From assembly GCA_943737045.1 (NCBI GenBank), contig CALSFV010000306.1, positions 152,001 to 216,000 of the forward strand: a DNA stretch of 64,000 nt. The letters run 5' to 3'. The DNA is from Parapristionchus giblindavisi. Taxonomy: Eukaryota > Nematoda > Chromadorea > Rhabditida > Diplogasteridae. Shown one piece after another: positions 62,201 through 64,000 of the stretch. Made by a program: the position numbers and the translations under genes. The notes beneath the pieces are model-generated. The model searched no databases. It saw only the letters and a program-made list of their open reading frames with translations, and was not told the DNA's origin. Position 1 is the stretch's first letter. Each line of letters starts with the position of its first letter.

Positions 62201-64000
62201 CGGCTCTAAGAGCAGGTAGGCCTTCACTTCCAAAAACATAAATGTTCAAAAACATTATAAGAAATATTATAAAGATTAAATAACATTACTGAAACGTTTT
62301 TTCCACGTGGAAAAGCAAAATATGGTTTTTTTTCAAAATTTTCGGAATTCGGTGATTTTGTGTTTCAAATAACTGTCATATATGGGTATTTTGAGCTCGT
62401 AATGTTTTTTCGGATGTTTTTCAGTCATTTAAGCTCCTTTTCTGTTTCTTGATAAAGGAGTACGCCGTTCTTTTCATTGACAGTTCCGAGGTCGCGTCAC
62501 TAAAATCAACGCCATTTTTTTTTGCATTTCTCAAATCCTCTGAAACTTGGGTCATTTTTAGACACATATGGGTGCTACAAAACGCGCATAGAAGAAAAGT
62601 GCACTTTTTCCGATTAGGAAAGTTACGTCACTTTTTCATAAAACCGACCGCCCCGCACCGGCGCACGGTCGACAAATGACGTCATCAACTGGGAAATGTT
62701 GCCCAAATTCTCATCTTTCGATTCTTTTTTTGAAAAAAATTCTATCATTATTTTGAACGGAGTTATGATCATTTTTCTGACGCACACTCGAGCCAAAAAT
62801 ACCGTACCAGCCAACTTTGACCGACCGCTACTCGAAAATGAGAGCAGATATGCAAATTCGGCCAACGCAGTTCGATAGAGCATCGTTCAAAGTACTTAAT
62901 CTGAAATTTTCAGGGGGTCGAAATTTCTACCGCCGGGGGGTGGTCGAACCTCTGGCGATTCCTCTCATATATAGATAGACTTACATTCGGCCTTCTCATA
63001 GTTATTCGTGTTACTTGATCATATGAAGGAAGATGAGGATGAATGGATGAAGAGGGAGATAGAGGAGGAAGAGTGGAGAGAGGAAGAGGAGGAGAAGAGG
63101 AAGGAAGAGGAAGAGGAGAGGAGGAAAGAGGAAGAGGAGAGGAAAGAAGAGGTGATGGACGAGGAAGAGAAGGAGGATATGATTTAGATTGATTCCTTCC
63201 TTCTATATCATCCATATATGAAGATGATAATGATGATGATGAATGAGAGATCATTCTATCAGATTGAGATGACTGAATGAATGAATACATTGAGGGATTG
63301 ATTGGGAATGAATGAAGAATCTAAGTGAAATAGAAGAAATTATGATTAACAAGAAGATAATGAAGATGAAGAAATAGTTGATAGTAATAGAGATTAATGA
63401 TGAAAAAGAAGAAGAAGAAGAAGAGTATGGAATGGAATGGATGATATCCATACCATTCCATTCTATATTACATACTTCTACTACTAGAGAATATACACAT
63501 GAACGAGGTCAGTCTATCATCAAGGAGAATGAGAGGGAGAGGGAGAGGGAGAGAAGGAGAGGGAGAGAAAGGGAGAGGGAGAGGGAGAGGGAGAGGGAGA
63601 GGGAGAGAAGGAGAGGGAGGAGATACAAGGGATGAGTAGCTCACTAGAAGTGAGAGAGAAAAGTGATGACTGAAGAAATAAGAACGAGTCCAATATAGTA
63701 CATGAAGAATAGAATGAACGAGGAAGATTGACCTCCTCTCCCTCTACCTCTCCCTCTCCCTCCCCCTCTACCTCTCCCTCTCCCTCTCCCTCCATACTCC
63801 TCTTCCTACCATCAACCACTAACATTACTTACTCTCGACTCAACAATAGATAACCATACAAATCTTAATATGAAAAGGAATGATGAGATGAACAAAAAGG
63901 AAAGAAGGGAAATTAAGGTAACGAGAGAAGGGAGAGGGAGAGGGAGAGGGAGAGGGAGGAGAGGGAGAGGGAGGAGAGGGAGAGGGAGGAGAGGGAGAGG
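44477..64000 (-). CDS. pac-1: PAC-1, ARHGAP21/23-family RhoGAP; 5' end beyond the window
   Basis: The stop at 44477 ends the exon EMTPISGDEQL. Proceeding upstream: Ser-rich and basic tail exons (44925-47450), with RRRHTVGY near 44950. The RhoGAP domain follows (about 47520-48680) with the arginine-finger phrase IGIYRIPGNTAAV (about 48350), SSLLKMFLRKLPEPLLTDK (about 48100) and RNLALMFGPSIVRPSDDS. This series matches ARHGAP21/23 rather than other RhoGAPs. A PH domain is split over exons at about 53150-52130: NQCWAVLNNNKLYLCRQL, YEYTRVKEEHRYIVRVVT, EIEMLEWINRIQEA. Further upstream are Ser/Pro-rich exons at 53815-53940, 56520-56670, 57220-57310, 60150-60240 (RRQASFRAAI) and 62985-63272. The N-terminal PDZ of the family was not found and is presumably beyond 64000. 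The protein excludes PAR-type polarity signalling from cell contacts by inactivating Rho GTPases in C. elegans embryos. The 5' introns are kilobases long. Confidence 0.93.
44847..44905 (+). repeat. (CCCTCT)n tract in a pac-1 intron
   Basis: Short pyrimidine tract on the plus strand, hence purine in the pac-1 sense strand, one of the exceptions to the general orientation bias. Confidence 0.85.
45599..46158. mobile_element. TA-flanked inverted-repeat MITE, copy B (560 bp)
   Basis: Begins TACCGTCAAAACGAAACAAA and ends TTTTTCGTTTTGACAGTA. Internal landmarks match copy A at 33810-34388 in reverse orientation, such as GATAATACATCATCAAGA and GCATTAGGCAAACA. It lies in a pac-1 intron between exons at 45517 and 46203. 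Confidence 0.88.
48191..48283 (+). repeat. (ATAG)n microsatellite
   Basis: About 23 copies of the tetramer GATA/ATAG in the intron that splits the RhoGAP-domain exons of pac-1. Likely length-polymorphic. Confidence 0.95.
49685..49790 (+). repeat. Tandem purine minisatellite (unit of about 25 bases)
   Basis: Four repeats of a GAGGGAGAGGGAGAGAAGAGGTGA-type unit (24-25 bases) in a pac-1 intron. The unit is longer than the simple hexamer and the copies are nearly identical. Confidence 0.8.
51508..51620 (+). repeat. (GAGGGA)n tract, about 110 bp
   Basis: Pure hexamer array, purine on the plus strand, in a large pac-1 intron. The intron from about 49547 to 52125 is otherwise degenerate purine-rich sequence (GAAGAAGA and GAATGAATGA words) with no exon evidence. 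Confidence 0.95.
52741..52905 (+). repeat. (AATC)n tetranucleotide array
   Basis: Interrupted ATCA/AATC repeats filling the pac-1 intron between the exons near 52735 and 52905. The same tetramer is seen at 45065-45105 and in short form in many introns. Confidence 0.92.
53628..53728. mobile_element. hAT-like MITE, copy 5 (101 bp)
   Basis: Begins CATACATGGGCTC and ends GAGCTCCATGTAAG, imperfect inverted repeats. It is flanked by the 8-bp duplication TACCAAAT at 53620-53627 and 53729-53736. It shares the CGAGCTCCA phrase and CCCC-rich core with copy 1. Located in a pac-1 intron. Confidence 0.85.
55387..55520 (+). repeat. (GAGGGA)n tract, about 134 bp
   Basis: Pure hexamer array in the pac-1 intron between exons at about 53940 and 56520. 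The rest of that intron is purine-rich degenerate repeat. Confidence 0.95.
55667..55821. repeat. Imperfect direct and inverted repeat unit
   Basis: Phrases GGATAAACATGGAC...TTTGTCGTTGG (about 55669-55698) and GGATAAACCGGAT...TTTGTCGTTAG (about 55794-55820) are imperfect direct repeats. Between them AATTGTGTAG and CTACACAATT form an inverted pair. Possibly a degraded mobile element. Confidence 0.4.
56041..56215 (+). repeat. (GAGGGA)n tract, about 175 bp
   Basis: Hexamer array with GAGAGA and GGGGA variants in a pac-1 intron, followed by a poly-C run of 15 at 56321-56335 and a short opposite-strand (CCCTCT) block at 56336-56366. Confidence 0.93.
59151..59262 (+). repeat. (GAGGGA)n and (GA)n compound tract
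   Basis: Hexamers flanking a pure (GA)n stretch at about 59172-59218. Similar compound arrays occur at 58029-58065, 58612-58672, 58818-58945 and 59740-59875. All are in pac-1 introns and purine on the plus strand. Confidence 0.93.
60611..61428 (+). repeat. Left arm of the foldback element
   Basis: 818 bp, pairing with 62161-62970. Inner edge reads CGCGCGCGCCCCAACTC. Confidence 0.93.
61599..61612 (+). repeat. Poly-C run (14 C) in the foldback spacer
   Basis: Fourteen cytosines followed shortly by a (CT)n stretch at about 61629-61644. Confidence 0.75.
61955..62020 (+). other. tRNA-like segment with a B-box in the foldback spacer
   Basis: GGTTCGAACCC at 61998-62008 fits the RNA polymerase III B-box consensus. 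Just upstream, CCGCTC and GAGCGG form a 6-bp stem around a 9-base loop, like an anticodon arm. The T-arm stem pairs at four of five positions. No full acceptor stem or D-arm could be built, so this is a degenerate tRNA-like or SINE-like relic and not a functional tRNA. Confidence 0.35.
62161..62970 (-). repeat. Right arm of the foldback element
   Basis: 810 bp, reverse complement of 60611-61428. Observed differences include GGATCG versus GAATCG in the phrase next to the A-run. Confidence 0.93.
63531..63625 (+). repeat. (GAGGGA)n tract
   Basis: Hexamer array with GAGAGAAGG variants upstream of the most 5' pac-1 exon seen. A pyrimidine tract lies at 63738-63792 and another purine array runs from about 63925 to the window end. 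The stretch 63273-64000 has no recognised exon. Confidence 0.92.

Larger units (their letters stand above)
60611..62970. mobile_element. Large foldback element (2.36 kb) with arms of about 815 bp
   Basis: The left arm 60611-61428 and right arm 62161-62970 are reverse complements with only scattered differences, plus a divergent patch of about 25-30 bases just inside the 16-bp outermost match (ATATGAGAGGAATCGC). The flanks are AT-rich, and a duplication of ATAT or shorter is possible but ambiguous. Arm sequence is unlike its surroundings, with words such as CGACCGTGCGCCGG. Matching 86-codon and 76-codon open frames appear in both arms only because of the palindrome. The 732-bp spacer has no transposase. 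The element is therefore non-autonomous. Its right end lies 14 bp from the donor of the pac-1 exon 62985-63272. Confidence 0.93.

Overview
This is a nuclear eukaryotic window, AT-rich, with many short GT-AG introns. The gene set is that of a chromadorean nematode, most likely Rhabditina: a ribosomal protein very close to C. elegans RPS-1, an insulin-like peptide with a polybasic B/A junction, a tau-family protein like PTL-1, and the cell-polarity RhoGAP PAC-1. Several genes have a T-rich stretch ending in CAG or TTTAG a few bases before the start codon, as expected for spliced-leader trans-splicing. The species cannot be named from this. From memory, C. elegans ins-17, rps-1 and ifet-1 share cosmid F56F3 and most of the other orthologues here also lie on chromosome III. 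If so, the window is a piece of that ancestral linkage group.

Layout. 1-3331 (-): 3'-truncated gene for a secretory-pathway protein I do not recognise, with possible thioredoxin-like folds. 3882-4238 (+): insulin-like peptide (ins-17-like). 4365-5530 (-): rps-1. 5939-11889 (+): 4E-T/IFET-1, its introns loaded with transposon remnants. 12751-15045 (-): ptl-1/tau. 15046-17438: repeat-rich intergenic DNA with the largest (CCCTCT)n tract. 17439-20755 (+): TMEM245. 20756-23108: repeat-rich intergenic DNA. 23109-27428 (+): zer-1. 28006-41075 (-): four closely spaced co-oriented genes that look like an operon. In transcriptional order they are drg-1, an RluA-type pseudouridine synthase, a helical-repeat protein and golgin-45. 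The 4.7-kb second intron of drg-1 holds a complete single-pass membrane-protein gene on the opposite strand (36483-40099, +). 42218-43342 (-): a globin with an N-myristoylation signature. 44477 to beyond the window (-): pac-1 (ARHGAP21/23 family). Its 3' half is compact and its 5' half is spread over many kilobases of purine-rich repeats.

The clearest unexplained structures are mobile. Five intronic insertions share ends of the type CATACRTGGGC, and each is flanked by an 8-bp direct repeat (perfect in four, 7 of 8 in the fifth), which marks a hAT-like MITE family. Two further intronic elements of about 570 bp share inverted ends TACCGTCAAAACG and TA flanks. A 2.36-kb palindromic element at 60611-62970 has arms of about 815 bp that are almost identical, and it starts 14 bp from a pac-1 splice donor. 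Strand-asymmetric hexamer tracts (CCCTCT/AGAGGG) are spread through the window and mostly lie with the pyrimidine strand in the sense orientation of the host gene.

The genes are mostly conserved housekeeping or cytoskeletal and signalling functions. Apart from the putative operon they do not form one pathway. Exon boundaries were read by eye from splice signals and conserved protein sequence, so some small exons may be missed.
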